64,000 bases of DNA from Methylobacterium sp. WSM2598 (lineage in GTDB: Bacteria; Pseudomonadota; Alphaproteobacteria; Rhizobiales; Beijerinckiaceae). Under the pieces are notes generated by a model. It did not search any database and was not told the origin of the DNA. It saw nothing but the letters and a program-made list of their open reading frames with translations. Positions 36,526 through 47,571 of the stretch are shown piece by piece. The translations under genes were made by a program, and so were the position numbers. Location of the stretch: contig NZ_KB900609.1 in assembly GCF_000379105.1 (NCBI RefSeq), forward strand, positions 724,772 through 788,771, read 5' to 3'. How positions within the stretch are numbered: position 1 is the stretch's first letter; every line of letters starts with the position of its first letter.

Positions 36526-37170
36526 TCACGAGGCACTGCGCAGGGGCGCCTCGCGGGTCAGGCGCTCGAAGGTGGCGCGCACGCGCCACCGCGCCCGGTC
36601 GAGCAGCACCCGCTGGCGCGCCTCGCTGAGGCCGAGCAGGCCCTCGGTCTCCCGCGCCCCGAAGCCCTCGACGTCGCGCAGGCGCAGCACCGAGGCCTGG
36701 AGCGGCGGCAGCGCGGCGATCGCCGCCTCGACCGCGGCCCAGACCTGCCGCCCCGCCAGCGCCCGCTCCAGATCGACCTCCGACCAGTGCCAGGGCGGCT
36801 GGCGCCAGTGCCCGTCGGCCAGGAAGGCGTCGGCGTCGAACCCGTCCTCCTCCGCGTCGGCGGGCGCGAGGTCCGAGAAGGTGGCCGTGCGCCGCCGGGC
36901 CCGGGCCGCCTTGCGGGCGAGGTTCACCACGATGCCGGTGAGCCACGTGCGCAGGGCGGAGCGCTCCTCGAAGCCGTCGAGGTTGCGCATCGCGGCGATC
37001 CAGGATTCCTGCACCACTTCCTCGGCCGCCTCCGGCGGCAGCCCCGCCCCGCGCGCCACCGCGACGAGGCGGACGTGGTGGCGCCGCACCAGCAGCCGGA
37101 AGGCCGCCTCGTCCCGCGCCCGCAGGCGCGGCAGCAGCGCCTCGTCGCTCGGCTCGGTCGCGCTCGCCAT
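36526..37170 (-). CDS. ECF-family RNA polymerase sigma factor
   Basis: 214-residue sigma-70 family ECF factor. Region 2 includes RLLVRRHHVRLVAVARG and EAAEEVVQESWIAAMRNLDG, which bind core and the -10 element. Region 4 has AAIAALPPLQASVLRLRDVE and the HTH ETEGLLGLSEARQRVLLDRA, which reads the -35. The linker (about residues 85-130) is long for the family (acidic AEEDGFDADAFLADG), a feature of sigma-70-like ECF41/42-free groups and possibly regulatory. AGGAGG lies 4 bases before ATG 37170. The anti-sigma gene follows directly. The stimulus is unknown. Confidence 0.9.
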   Translation of the reverse strand: MASATEPSDEALLPRLRARDEAAFRLLVRRHHVRLVAVARGAGLPPEAAEEVVQESWIAAMRNLDGFEERSALRTWLTGIVVNLARKAARARRRTATFSDLAPADAEEDGFDADAFLADGHWRQPPWHWSEVDLERALAGRQVWAAVEAAIAALPPLQASVLRLRDVEGFGARETEGLLGLSEARQRVLLDRARWRVRATFERLTREAPLRSAS

Positions 37171-37262
37171 CACGCCTCCTCGGACGGCGCCCGCCCCGCG
37201 GGGCCGCCCCGTCGCCCCGTCTTCGCCGGACCGGCACGCCGGTTACGGCGATCCGGCAGGCC

Positions 37263-37520
37263 TCACCGCGCCGGATCGCGGTCCTTCCCCCGGGGCTTCA
37301 GGAAATCCGAGACGGCGGCCAGCACCTCCGCGACGGTCTCCTGGGCGAGCCTCAGGGAATCCTGGGCGGTCCGGTAGGCCTGCTGCGCCGCGTAGAGGTC
37401 CCGGGCCTGGGCGGCCGAGGCGGCGGCCTTGTGCAGGTCGAGGGCCTTGCGGCCGTGATCGAGGCAGGCGCGCTCGAGGCGGCGCGCCAGATCGAGGGCC
37501 GGGCCGGTGGGATCCTCCAT
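37263..37520 (-). CDS. Small helical hypothetical protein
   Basis: 85-residue protein. The sequence from ALDLARRLERACLDHGRKAL to about residue 75 is one long amphipathic helix with regular Ala/Leu spacing, followed by a basic tail (KPRGKDRDPAR). Helical-bundle or coiled-coil structure likely; function unknown. The ATG at 37520 lies head to head with the M32 carboxypeptidase gene (127 bp). The longer open frame beyond this start is low-complexity shadow sequence. Confidence 0.55.
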   Translation of the reverse strand: MEDPTGPALDLARRLERACLDHGRKALDLHKAAASAAQARDLYAAQQAYRTAQDSLRLAQETVAEVLAAVSDFLKPRGKDRDPAR

Positions 37521-37646
37521 GGTCTCGCTCCGCGTCGCGGCCGGGCCCGACCGGGTCGCCGCGCCGCCGCCGGGATGATAGCCAGGGCGGGGCGGGTCGG
37601 CGAGCCGGACCCGCGGCGGGTCGGCAGCCAGGGGATCGATCGGGGC

Positions 37647-39146
<1,500 letters not shown>

Positions 39147-39170
39147 GCCGCGGGGCCGGGAGCCGCGGCG

Positions 39171-39902
39171 TCAGAAGCGCATCGCCACCGCGCCGATCCC
39201 GGCGAGTTCGGCCGCCACCCGCGTCCCCTGCGCGCAGAACAGCATCCCGGTGCAGGAGCCGGTGGTGACGACCTGCCCGGCGCGCAGCGGGCGCCCGCGC
39301 GCGGCGGCGTGGTCGGCGAGCCAGGCCAGCAGCCGCCAGACATCCTCCGCCGGGTTGCCGCCCCGCGTCGCGGCCACCGCCCGGCCGTCGACGCTGAGGT
39401 CCGCCGCGACGGTGCGCAGGTCGAGCGCCGCCGGATCGAGGCGGGAGGGCGGGCCGAGGATCAGCGCGCCGTGGCTCTGGAGATCGGCGAGCCGCGCGAG
39501 CGGGTCGGCCTCCCCCCAGCCGTCGAGGCGCGTCTCCACGACCTCGATCACCGGCAGGACCGCCTCCACCGCCGCCGCCAGTTCGGCCCGCGGGGCCGCG
39601 CCGTCGAGGTCGCGCCCGAGCCGCAGCCCGACCTCCGCCTCGATGCCCCGCAGGCGCCACTCCGGCCCGTCGAGCACGGCCCCGCTCCCGCGCAGGCAAG
39701 CGGCCGGGCACGGCGCGGCGTTCGGCACCGCCTCCGGATTCGCCGCGCCGACCTTCCAGCCGCCGACGGGACCGAGCCGGGCGGCGACCGCGTCCTGGAC
39801 GGCGTAGGCGCCGGCCGGATCGGCCGGGGCGACCGCCCGCCAGGGAACCCGCGCGCCGCCGCGGGCCGCGAGGAGGAGATCCGCCACCGTGTCGATGCTC
39901 AT
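39171..39902 (-). CDS. 2-keto-4-pentenoate hydratase-like protein (FAH/MhpD family)
   Basis: 243-residue protein of the MhpD/HpaH hydratase group of the fumarylacetoacetate-hydrolase superfamily. Characteristic blocks are AVQDAVAARLGPVGGWKVGA, GIEAEVGLRLGRDLD (acidic metal ligands near E-x-E) and GQVVTTGSCTGMLFCAQGTR. It would add water to a 2-hydroxydienoate in aromatic meta-cleavage pathways or act on a related oxoacid. No other meta-cleavage genes are adjacent, so the true substrate is uncertain. Convergent with the carboxypeptidase gene. Confidence 0.85.
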   Translation of the reverse strand: MSIDTVADLLLAARGGARVPWRAVAPADPAGAYAVQDAVAARLGPVGGWKVGAANPEAVPNAAPCPAACLRGSGAVLDGPEWRLRGIEAEVGLRLGRDLDGAAPRAELAAAVEAVLPVIEVVETRLDGWGEADPLARLADLQSHGALILGPPSRLDPAALDLRTVAADLSVDGRAVAATRGGNPAEDVWRLLAWLADHAAARGRPLRAGQVVTTGSCTGMLFCAQGTRVAAELAGIGAVAMRF

Positions 39903-40036
39903 CGCGGGCCGCTCCGGTCGTGCGCTGCGCGGCCTCCTCCCTGGCGCGGCGCGGGGATCGCGCGCAAGCCCCGGTTCCCCGGCGGCGGCGAGGTGGGATA
40001 CTCTCCCGCGCGAGCGAGGTCCCGGGGACGCGACGG

Positions 40037-40516
40037 ATGCGACGCTTCCTGAAATTCCTGCACACGATGGGCTCGATCGGCCTGATGGGCGCGATGGCCT
40101 GCCTCGTCGCGATGATGAGTGTCGCGCCCTCGCCGCGCTCGCTCGCCGGCTACGCGCTGATGCGCGAGGCGATGGCGGCCGTCTCGACCTGGATCTTCCT
40201 GCCCTCGCTGGCGGTGACGCTGGTCGCGGGCCTCCTCGCCATCGCGGCGCACCGGGGCTTCCACGCCGCCGGCTGGGCCTGGGTCAAGCTCGCCACCGGC
40301 ATCCTGCTCTTCGAGTACGGCTTCGTCGGCGTGCAGGGGCCGATGCAGGAGGAGGCGCGGCGCAGCGCCCGCGCCCTCGCCGGCGAGATCGATCCCGCGA
40401 CCCTCGCCCAGTCCCTCGGCCCGGAGCGCGGCACGCTCCTGGTGCTGCTCGCCGTCGCGACCGCCAACGTGGTGCTGGGGATCTGGCGCCCGCGCCTGAT
40501 CCGGCGCCCCGCCTGA
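40037..40516 (+). CDS. Four-helix integral membrane protein of unknown function
   Basis: 159-residue membrane protein with four hydrophobic helices (HTMGSIGLMGAMACLVAMMS, TWIFLPSLAVTLVAGLLAIA, AWVKLATGILLFEYGFVGVQ and LLVLLAVATANVVLGIWRP). The layout resembles DUF2269-type inner-membrane proteins. A conserved-looking basic N-terminus (MRRFLKFLH) favours a cytosolic start. ATG 40037 has GGGGACGCGACGG upstream with weak Shine-Dalgarno character. Function unknown; it precedes the amidohydrolase gene on the same strand. Confidence 0.7.
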   Translation: MRRFLKFLHTMGSIGLMGAMACLVAMMSVAPSPRSLAGYALMREAMAAVSTWIFLPSLAVTLVAGLLAIAAHRGFHAAGWAWVKLATGILLFEYGFVGVQGPMQEEARRSARALAGEIDPATLAQSLGPERGTLLVLLAVATANVVLGIWRPRLIRRPA

Positions 40517-40647
40517 GCCGGTTCGGCGGATCACGGACCCGATCCGGGGCCGTCATCCGAGGACAGCGCGCGTCGCGGCGAAGGGATAAGCTGGACAAGA
40601 GCGGTCCGCCATGCTCGCTTGAGCGCGGGTTCGACCGAGTTCGTCTG

Positions 40648-41787
40648 ATGGCTCATGAGCTGATCCTGGATGGCGCGCGCGTCATCGACCCCTCCGCCGG
40701 GATCGACCGGGTCACCCGCGTCGCCTTCGCGGGCGGCCGCGTGGCCGCCCTGGGCGAGGGCATCGACACGACCGGCTGCCCGGACGTCCGCGACCTGCGC
40801 GGCCTCATCGTCGTCCCGGGCCTGATCGACCTGCACACGCACGTCTACTGGGGCGGCACCTCGCTCGGCATCGACGCGGCGCAGTTCGCCCGCGACAGCG
40901 GCGTCACCACGGCGGTGGACACCGGCAGCGCCGGCCCGGGCAACTTCCTCGGCTTCCGCAAGCACGTGATCGAGCCCTCGCCGGTCCGCATCCTCGCCTA
41001 CCTGCACGTGTCCTTCGCGGGCATCTTCGCCTTCTCGAAGAGTATCATGGTCGGGGAGAGCGAGGAGATCCGCCTGATGGCCCCGGCCGAGGCGGCGGCG
41101 GTCGCGGAGGCGAACCGCGACGTCGTCGTCGGCATCAAGGTCCGGGTCGGGCTGCACGCCTCCGGCCGCTCGGGCCTGCAGCCCTTCGAGGCGGCGCTCC
41201 AGGTCGCCGAGGAGGTCGGCATGCCCATGATGGTGCATATCGATCACCCGCCCCCGAGCTACGAGGAGGTGGTCGAGCGCCTGCGCCCCGGCGACGTGCT
41301 GACCCACGCCTTCCGGCCCTTCCCGAACGCGCCCCTCTCCGGCCAGGGCCGGGTGCGCGAGGCCGTGGTGGCGGCGCGCCGCCGCGGCGTGCTCTTCGAC
41401 ATCGGTCACGGCAAGGGCTCCTTCGCCTTCAAGACCGCCCGGGCCATGCTGGCGAACGGATTCCCGCCCGACACGATCTCGTCGGACATCCACACCCTCT
41501 GCATCGACGGCCCGGTCTTCGACCAGACCACGACCCTGTCGAAGTTCCTCTGCCTCGGCATGAGCCTGCCGGACGTGATCGCCGCCACGACCGTGAACGC
41601 CGCGACGGCCCTGCGGCGGCCCGAACTCGGCTCCCTGCGGCCGGGATCGGTCGGCGACGCCACGATCCTGCGGCTCGACGAGGGCCGCTTCGACTACGTC
41701 GACACCACGGGCGAGCACCTCGCCGGCGACCGGCGCCTGACCTCGGCGGGCGTGGTGGTCGGGGGCCGCTGGTGGCATCCCGCTTGA
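40648..41787 (+). CDS. Amidohydrolase / deacetylase family metallohydrolase
   Basis: 379-residue dihydroorotase-like amidohydrolase. The metal-binding HxH motif lies in VPGLIDLHTHVYWGGTSLGI. Lys in VVGIKVRVGL is the likely carbamylated ligand, and further ligands are in MVHIDHPPPSYEEV, LTHAFRPFPNAP and the Asp of DTISSDIHT. The end GDATILRLDEGRFDYVDTTGE is typical of the family. It would hydrolyse an N-acyl or cyclic amide bond in the cytoplasm. Located directly upstream of a complete peptide-type ABC transporter, so it may process the imported substrate. ATG 40648 has weak Shine-Dalgarno support. Confidence 0.9.
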   Translation: MAHELILDGARVIDPSAGIDRVTRVAFAGGRVAALGEGIDTTGCPDVRDLRGLIVVPGLIDLHTHVYWGGTSLGIDAAQFARDSGVTTAVDTGSAGPGNFLGFRKHVIEPSPVRILAYLHVSFAGIFAFSKSIMVGESEEIRLMAPAEAAAVAEANRDVVVGIKVRVGLHASGRSGLQPFEAALQVAEEVGMPMMVHIDHPPPSYEEVVERLRPGDVLTHAFRPFPNAPLSGQGRVREAVVAARRRGVLFDIGHGKGSFAFKTARAMLANGFPPDTISSDIHTLCIDGPVFDQTTTLSKFLCLGMSLPDVIAATTVNAATALRRPELGSLRPGSVGDATILRLDEGRFDYVDTTGEHLAGDRRLTSAGVVVGGRWWHPA

Positions 41788-41872
41788 GCTTGGCACGCGC
41801 TCTGCTTGCCGAGGAGGCCCGAGACAGCCGGAGCGCGGCGCGAGCCGACGCCCCGAAGGGGAGGTGACCCGC

Positions 41873-43474
41873 ATGGATCGCAGATCGCTGCTGAAGGCAA
41901 TGGCCGGCGCGGGCGCGCTCGCCGCCGGACCCTCCTTCCCGGCCCCGGCCCTCGCCCAGGGCGCGGCCAAGACCCTGCGCTTCGTCCCGCAGGCGAACCT
42001 CGCCAATTTCGACCCGATCTGGGGGACCCAGTACGTGGTGCGCAACGCCGCGGCCCTGGTCTGGGACACGCTCTACGGGGTCGACGCGCAGCTGCGGCCC
42101 CAGCGCCAGATGGTCGAATCCGAGACCGTCTCGTCGGACGGGCTGACCTGGACCTTCACCCTGCGGCCGGGCCTGAAGTTCCACGACGGCGAGCCGGTGC
42201 GGGCGCGGGACGCGGTGGCGAGCCTCGTGCGCTGGTCGGCCCGCGACCCGATGGGGCTGATGATCCGGGCGATCCAGGCGGAGCTCTCGGCGGTCGACGA
42301 CCGCAGCTTCCGCTGGGTGCTGACCAAGCCCTACCCGAAGATGCTCCTGGCGCTCGCCAAGAACAACGCGCCCTGCTCCTTCGTGATGCCCGAGCGCATC
42401 GCCCAGACCGACCCGTTCAAGCAGATCACCGAGTATGTCGGCTCCGGGCCGATGCGCTTCGCCCGCGACGAGTGGGTGCCGGGGGCGCGGGCGGTGTTCA
42501 CGCGCTTCGCCGATTACGTCCCGCGCCAGGAGCCGGCCTCCTGGCTCGCGGGCGGCAAGCAGATCGCCTTCGACCGGGTCGAGTGGATCATCATGCCGGA
42601 CCCGGCCAGCGCCTCGGCGGCCCTGCAGAACGGCGAGGTCGATTGGTGGGAGAACCCGATCGCCGACCTCGTCCCGCTGCTCAAGAAGAACCGCAACATC
42701 CAGGTCGACATCGCCGACCCGCTCGGCAACGTCGGCTCGTTCCGGATGAACACGCTGCACCCGCCCTTCAACAACCAGCTGGTGCGCCGCGCGGTCCTGA
42801 TGGCGATGAACCAGGAGGACTACATGCGGGCGATCGTCGGCGACGACGACGCGCTGTGGAAGCCGCTGCCCGGCTACTTCACGCCCGGGACGCCGCTCTA
42901 CAACGAGGAGGGCGGCGAGGTGGTCAAGCCCGGCGGCGACCTCGCGGCGGCCAGGAAGCTCCTGGCCGAGAGCGGCTACAAGGGCGAGCCGGTGACCTGC
43001 GTGGTGGCGCAGGACCAGCCGATCACCAAGGCGCAGGGCGACGTCACCGCCGACCTGCTCAAGAAGCTCGGCATGAACGTCGACTTCGTGGCGACCGACT
43101 GGGGCACCGTCGGCGCCCGCCGCGCCTCCAAGGCGCCGCCCAAGGACGGCGGCTGGAGCATGTTCCACACCTGGCATGCCGGGGCGGATTGCCTGAGCCC
43201 GGTCGGCTACACGGCGATCCGGGCCAACGGCGACAAGGCGTGGTTCGGCTGGCCCGACAGCCCGCCGGTGGAGGCCGCGATCACCGGCTGGTTCGAGGCG
43301 GCGACGCCGGGGGACGAGAAGGCCGCCATGCGCCGCCTCAACAAGGCCGCCCTCGACTACGTGGTCTACGTGCCGACCGGCTTCTTCCTCACCTACCAGG
43401 CGTGGCGGACATCGCTGAGCGGCGTCACCAAGGGCCCCCTGCCCTTCTTCTGGGGCGTGTCGAAATCGGCGTGA
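41873..43474 (+). CDS. Peptide-type ABC transporter substrate-binding protein (SBP_bac_5)
   Basis: 533-residue periplasmic receptor with a Tat-like signal (MDRRSLLKAMAGAGALAAG...APALAQ; RRSLLK). Family SBP_bac_5 blocks are LRFVPQANLANFDPIWGTQ, TWTFTLRPGLKFHDGEPVRA, the QNGEVDWWENP pocket segment and the final FFWGVSKSA. It captures peptides or similar amides for the permeases encoded next. GGAGG 8 bases before ATG 41873 favours this start over GTG 41864. A second receptor of the same family is at 47572-49152 on the other strand. Confidence 0.93.
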   Translation: MDRRSLLKAMAGAGALAAGPSFPAPALAQGAAKTLRFVPQANLANFDPIWGTQYVVRNAAALVWDTLYGVDAQLRPQRQMVESETVSSDGLTWTFTLRPGLKFHDGEPVRARDAVASLVRWSARDPMGLMIRAIQAELSAVDDRSFRWVLTKPYPKMLLALAKNNAPCSFVMPERIAQTDPFKQITEYVGSGPMRFARDEWVPGARAVFTRFADYVPRQEPASWLAGGKQIAFDRVEWIIMPDPASASAALQNGEVDWWENPIADLVPLLKKNRNIQVDIADPLGNVGSFRMNTLHPPFNNQLVRRAVLMAMNQEDYMRAIVGDDDALWKPLPGYFTPGTPLYNEEGGEVVKPGGDLAAARKLLAESGYKGEPVTCVVAQDQPITKAQGDVTADLLKKLGMNVDFVATDWGTVGARRASKAPPKDGGWSMFHTWHAGADCLSPVGYTAIRANGDKAWFGWPDSPPVEAAITGWFEAATPGDEKAAMRRLNKAALDYVVYVPTGFFLTYQAWRTSLSGVTKGPLPFFWGVSKSA

Positions 43475-43490
43475 ACCCGCGGAGACGCGC

Positions 43491-44432
43491 ATGCTGGCCT
43501 ATGCGGGACGGCGGGTCCTGGCGACGATCCCGGTGATGGTCGTCGTCGCCCTGTTCGTGTTCAGCCTGCTCTACATCGCGCCCGGCGACCCGGCGGCGAT
43601 CATCGCCGGGGACCAGGCGACGCCCGACGACGTCGCCCGGATCCGGGCGACCCTCGGGCTCGACCGGCCCTTCCTGGTGCGCTTCGGCGAGTGGGCCTGG
43701 CAGATCCTGCAGGGGGACCTCGGCACCTCGATCTTCACCGCCCTGCCGGTGACTGCGCTGATCCGCCAGCGCATCGAGCCGACCCTGTCGCTGATGGTCG
43801 TGACGCTGGTCCTGTCGATCGCCGTCGCGGTGCCGCTCGGCGTCGCGGCGGCCTGGAAGGCCGGGAGCCTGATCGACCGGCTGGTGATGACGCTGGCGGT
43901 GTTCGGCTTCTCGGTGCCGGTCTTCGTGATCTCCTACCTGCTCGCCTACGTCTTCGCCCTCGAACTCGAATGGCTGCCGGTCCAGGGCTACACGCCGCTC
44001 TCGGCCGGGTTCTGGCCCTGGCTGCAGAACCTGATCCTGCCGGCGGTCGCCCTCGGCTCGGTCTACATCGCGCTGATCGCCCGGATCGCCCGCGCGACGA
44101 TGCTCGAAGTGCTGGCGCAGGACTACATCAAGACCGCGACCGCCAAGGGCCTCGGCCGGCGCGCCATCCTGTTCGTGCACGCGCTCAAGAACGCCTCGGT
44201 GCCGATCGTCACGGTGATCGGCCTCGGCATCGCGCTCCTGATCGGCGGGGCCGTCGTCACCGAGAGCGTCTTCGTCATCCCGGGGCTCGGGCGGCTCACC
44301 GTCGACGCCATCCTGCGCCGCGATTACCCGGTGATCCAGGGCGTCGTGCTGCTGTTCAGCTTCTGCTACGTGCTGGTCAATCTCGGCATCGACCTCGTCT
44401 ACGTGCTGCTCGACCCGAGGATCCGCTATTGA
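43491..44432 (+). CDS. Peptide-type ABC transporter permease (DppB-like)
   Basis: 313-residue inner-membrane permease of the DppB/OppB type, six helices. It starts AYAGRRVLATIPVMVVVALF and has SLLYIAPGDPAAIIAGDQA, the periplasmic loop after helix 1 typical of this subunit. The EAA coupling loop DYIKTATAKGLGRRAILFVH is present, and the end [20 protein letters not shown] is diagnostic of DppB. GGAG lies 7 bases before ATG. The stop overlaps the next permease start by 4 bases. Part of the receptor-permease-ATPase operon. Confidence 0.95.
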   Translation: MLAYAGRRVLATIPVMVVVALFVFSLLYIAPGDPAAIIAGDQATPDDVARIRATLGLDRPFLVRFGEWAWQILQGDLGTSIFTALPVTALIRQRIEPTLSLMVVTLVLSIAVAVPLGVAAAWKAGSLIDRLVMTLAVFGFSVPVFVISYLLAYVFALELEWLPVQGYTPLSAGFWPWLQNLILPAVALGSVYIALIARIARATMLEVLAQDYIKTATAKGLGRRAILFVHALKNASVPIVTVIGLGIALLIGGAVVTESVFVIPGLGRLTVDAILRRDYPVIQGVVLLFSFCYVLVNLGIDLVYVLLDPRIRY

Positions 44433-45340
44433 GCGCGACCGTCGACCCCTCCGGCCCGGTCGCGGCGGCGCCGGACCTGCCCGACCTCTTCCCGCCGGTG
44501 CGCCGCCGGGGCGGCCTCCCGGGCCTGATCCGGCGCCACCCGGCGGTGGCGGTCGGCGCGGCGATCCTGCTGCTGATGCTGGCCTGCGCGGTCCTGGCGC
44601 CGTACCTGTTCACCGTCGACCCGACCGCCCTGTCGCCGTCGCGGCGCACGCGGCTGCCCTCGGCGCAGTACTGGTTCGGCACCGACATGCTCGGGCGGGA
44701 CATCTACTCGCGGGTGATCTACGGGGCCCGGGTCTCGCTCCTCGTCGGCTTCGCGGTGGCGGCGCTCGCCTCCGGGATCGGGCTCGCGATCGGCCTCGTC
44801 TCGGGCTTCCTGCGGTCGCTCGACGGAATCGTCATGCGGGTGATGGACGGGGTGATGGCGATCCCGCCGATCCTGCTCGCGGTCGCCCTGATGGCGCTCA
44901 CCCGCGGCTCGGTCGGGAACGTGATCGCGGCGATCACCGTGGCGGAGATCCCGCGCGTCGCGCGCCTCGTGCGCGGGGTGGTCCTGTCCCTGCGCGAGCA
45001 GCCCTACGTGGATGCCGCGGTGGCGAGCGGCAGCACCGTGCCGGCGATCATCGGGCGCCACATCCTGCCGGGCACCCTGGCGCCGCTCACCGTGCAGGCG
45101 ACCTACATCTGCGCCTCGGCGATGATCACCGAGGCGATCCTCTCCTTCATCGGCGCCGGCACCCCGCCGACCACGCCCTCCTGGGGCAACATCATGGCGG
45201 AGGGCCGCGCCCTCTGGCAGGTGAAGCCGACGATCGTGTTCTTCCCCGCCCTGTTCCTGTCGCTCACCGTGCTCGCCGTGAACCTCGTCGGCGACGGGCT
45301 GCGCGACGCCCTCGACCCGCGCATGGCCAAGCGGCTGTGA
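44429..45340 (+). CDS. Peptide-type ABC transporter permease (DppC-like)
   Basis: 303-residue permease of the DppC/OppC type. Signature blocks are [20 protein letters not shown], the EAA loop [20 protein letters not shown] and the ending [23 protein letters not shown]. Six helices. Initiation is at TTG 44429, which overlaps the preceding TGA (TTGA) and has GAGGA about 8 bases upstream, so the two permeases are translationally coupled. No ATG fits as well. Confidence 0.93.
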   Translation: MSATVDPSGPVAAAPDLPDLFPPVRRRGGLPGLIRRHPAVAVGAAILLLMLACAVLAPYLFTVDPTALSPSRRTRLPSAQYWFGTDMLGRDIYSRVIYGARVSLLVGFAVAALASGIGLAIGLVSGFLRSLDGIVMRVMDGVMAIPPILLAVALMALTRGSVGNVIAAITVAEIPRVARLVRGVVLSLREQPYVDAAVASGSTVPAIIGRHILPGTLAPLTVQATYICASAMITEAILSFIGAGTPPTTPSWGNIMAEGRALWQVKPTIVFFPALFLSLTVLAVNLVGDGLRDALDPRMAKRL

Positions 45341-45410
45341 CGCGCCCGCGCCGGGAGGGCGGCGCGCGGCGGCTCCCCTCCCTCCGATCCTGACCCGCCG
45401 CGGAGCCGCC

Positions 45411-46396
<986 letters not shown>

Positions 46397-46400
<4 letters not shown>

Positions 46401-47374
46401 AGCCGCCGCTCCTCGCAGTCAACGACCTCACCAAGCACTTTCCCCTGCGCCGGGGCGCGGTGCGGGCGGTCGACGGCGTCAGCTTCACGCTGGAGCGCGG
46501 CGAGACCCTGTCGATCGTGGGCGAATCCGGCTGCGGAAAATCGACCGTCGGCCGCACGATCCTGCGCCTGACCGACGCCACCTCGGGCCAGGTGGTGCTC
46601 GACGGCCAGCGCATCGACGACCTCTCGGCGGGCGCGATGCGGCCGCTGCGGCGGCGCATCCAGGTGGTGTTCCAGGACCCGTTCTCCAGCCTCAACCCGC
46701 GCATGCGGGTGCGGGAGATCCTGGCCGAGCCGCTGCGCAATTTCGGCCTCGCGCGGAGCGGCCGCGACCTCGACGCCCGGATCTCCGCCCTCCTCGACCT
46801 CGTGCGCCTGCCGAAGGATGCGGGCGCGCGCTACCCGCACGAATTCTCCGGCGGCCAGCGCCAGCGCATCGGCATCGCGCGGGCGCTCGCCCCCGAGCCG
46901 GCGCTGATCGTCTGCGACGAGGCGGTCTCGGCCCTCGACGTCTCGGTCAAGGCGCAGGTGGTGAACCTGCTGCAGGACCTGCAGCGGGATCTCGGCCTCG
47001 CGCTGCTGTTCATCAGCCACGACCTCGCGATCGTCGAGCACATGACGCACCGGGTCGCGGTGATGTATCTCGGCCAGATCGTCGAGATCGCCGCGCGGGC
47101 CCGCATCTTCGCGGCTCCCAAGCACCCCTACACCGCGGCGCTGCTCTCGGCGGTGCCGGTGCCCGAGCCTGGCGCCGCCCGCGACCGCATCGTGCTGAAG
47201 GGCGACGTGCCGAGCCCGATCGACCCGCCGCCGGGCTGCCGCTTCCACACCCGCTGCCCCTTCGCGTTCGAGCGCTGCCGGCGCGAGGTGCCGCGGATGC
47301 GCCGGATCGCCCCCGACCAGGAGGCCGCCTGCCACCTCCACGACCGGCCCGCGGCGGAGAACCCGCTGGCCTGA
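46397..47374 (+). CDS. Peptide-type ABC transporter ATPase (DppF-like)
   Basis: 325-residue ABC ATPase, partner of the preceding one. Walker [12 protein letters not shown]-loop [20 protein letters not shown], signature [16 protein letters not shown], Walker [15 protein letters not shown] and the Cys-rich end [19 protein letters not shown] are visible. ATG 46397 overlaps the upstream stop, giving translational coupling. Last gene of the operon; a palindromic repeat follows the stop directly. Lacks a further ribosome site, consistent with coupled translation. Confidence 0.95.
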
Positions 47375-47377
47375 TCC

Positions 47378-47466
47378 GGGATCCGGTTGATCGCAGCGGA
47401 TGACAAGCCCGCGCGGCGCTTGAGCGACGCCCACATCCGCCATCCCGAAGGGATCTGGCGGATCGG
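47378..47466. repeat. Dispersed palindromic repeat, copy 3 (after the DppF-like gene)
   Basis: ATCCGGGATCCGGTTGATCG, then AAGCCCGCGCGGCGCTTGAG and GACGCCCACATCCGCCATCC; it starts 3-4 bases after the stop codon. The arm differs from copy 1 at several positions, so its hairpin is imperfect. Confidence 0.8.
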
Positions 47467-47571
47467 GGATGAGGGGGTCCGGTCGCCGTCGTCCGGGGCG
47501 AGCGGACCGGTCCCGCAGGCCGCCGAGGGCCGGCCGAGCCGTCCGCGCGACGACGTGCCGATCTCCCGCGC

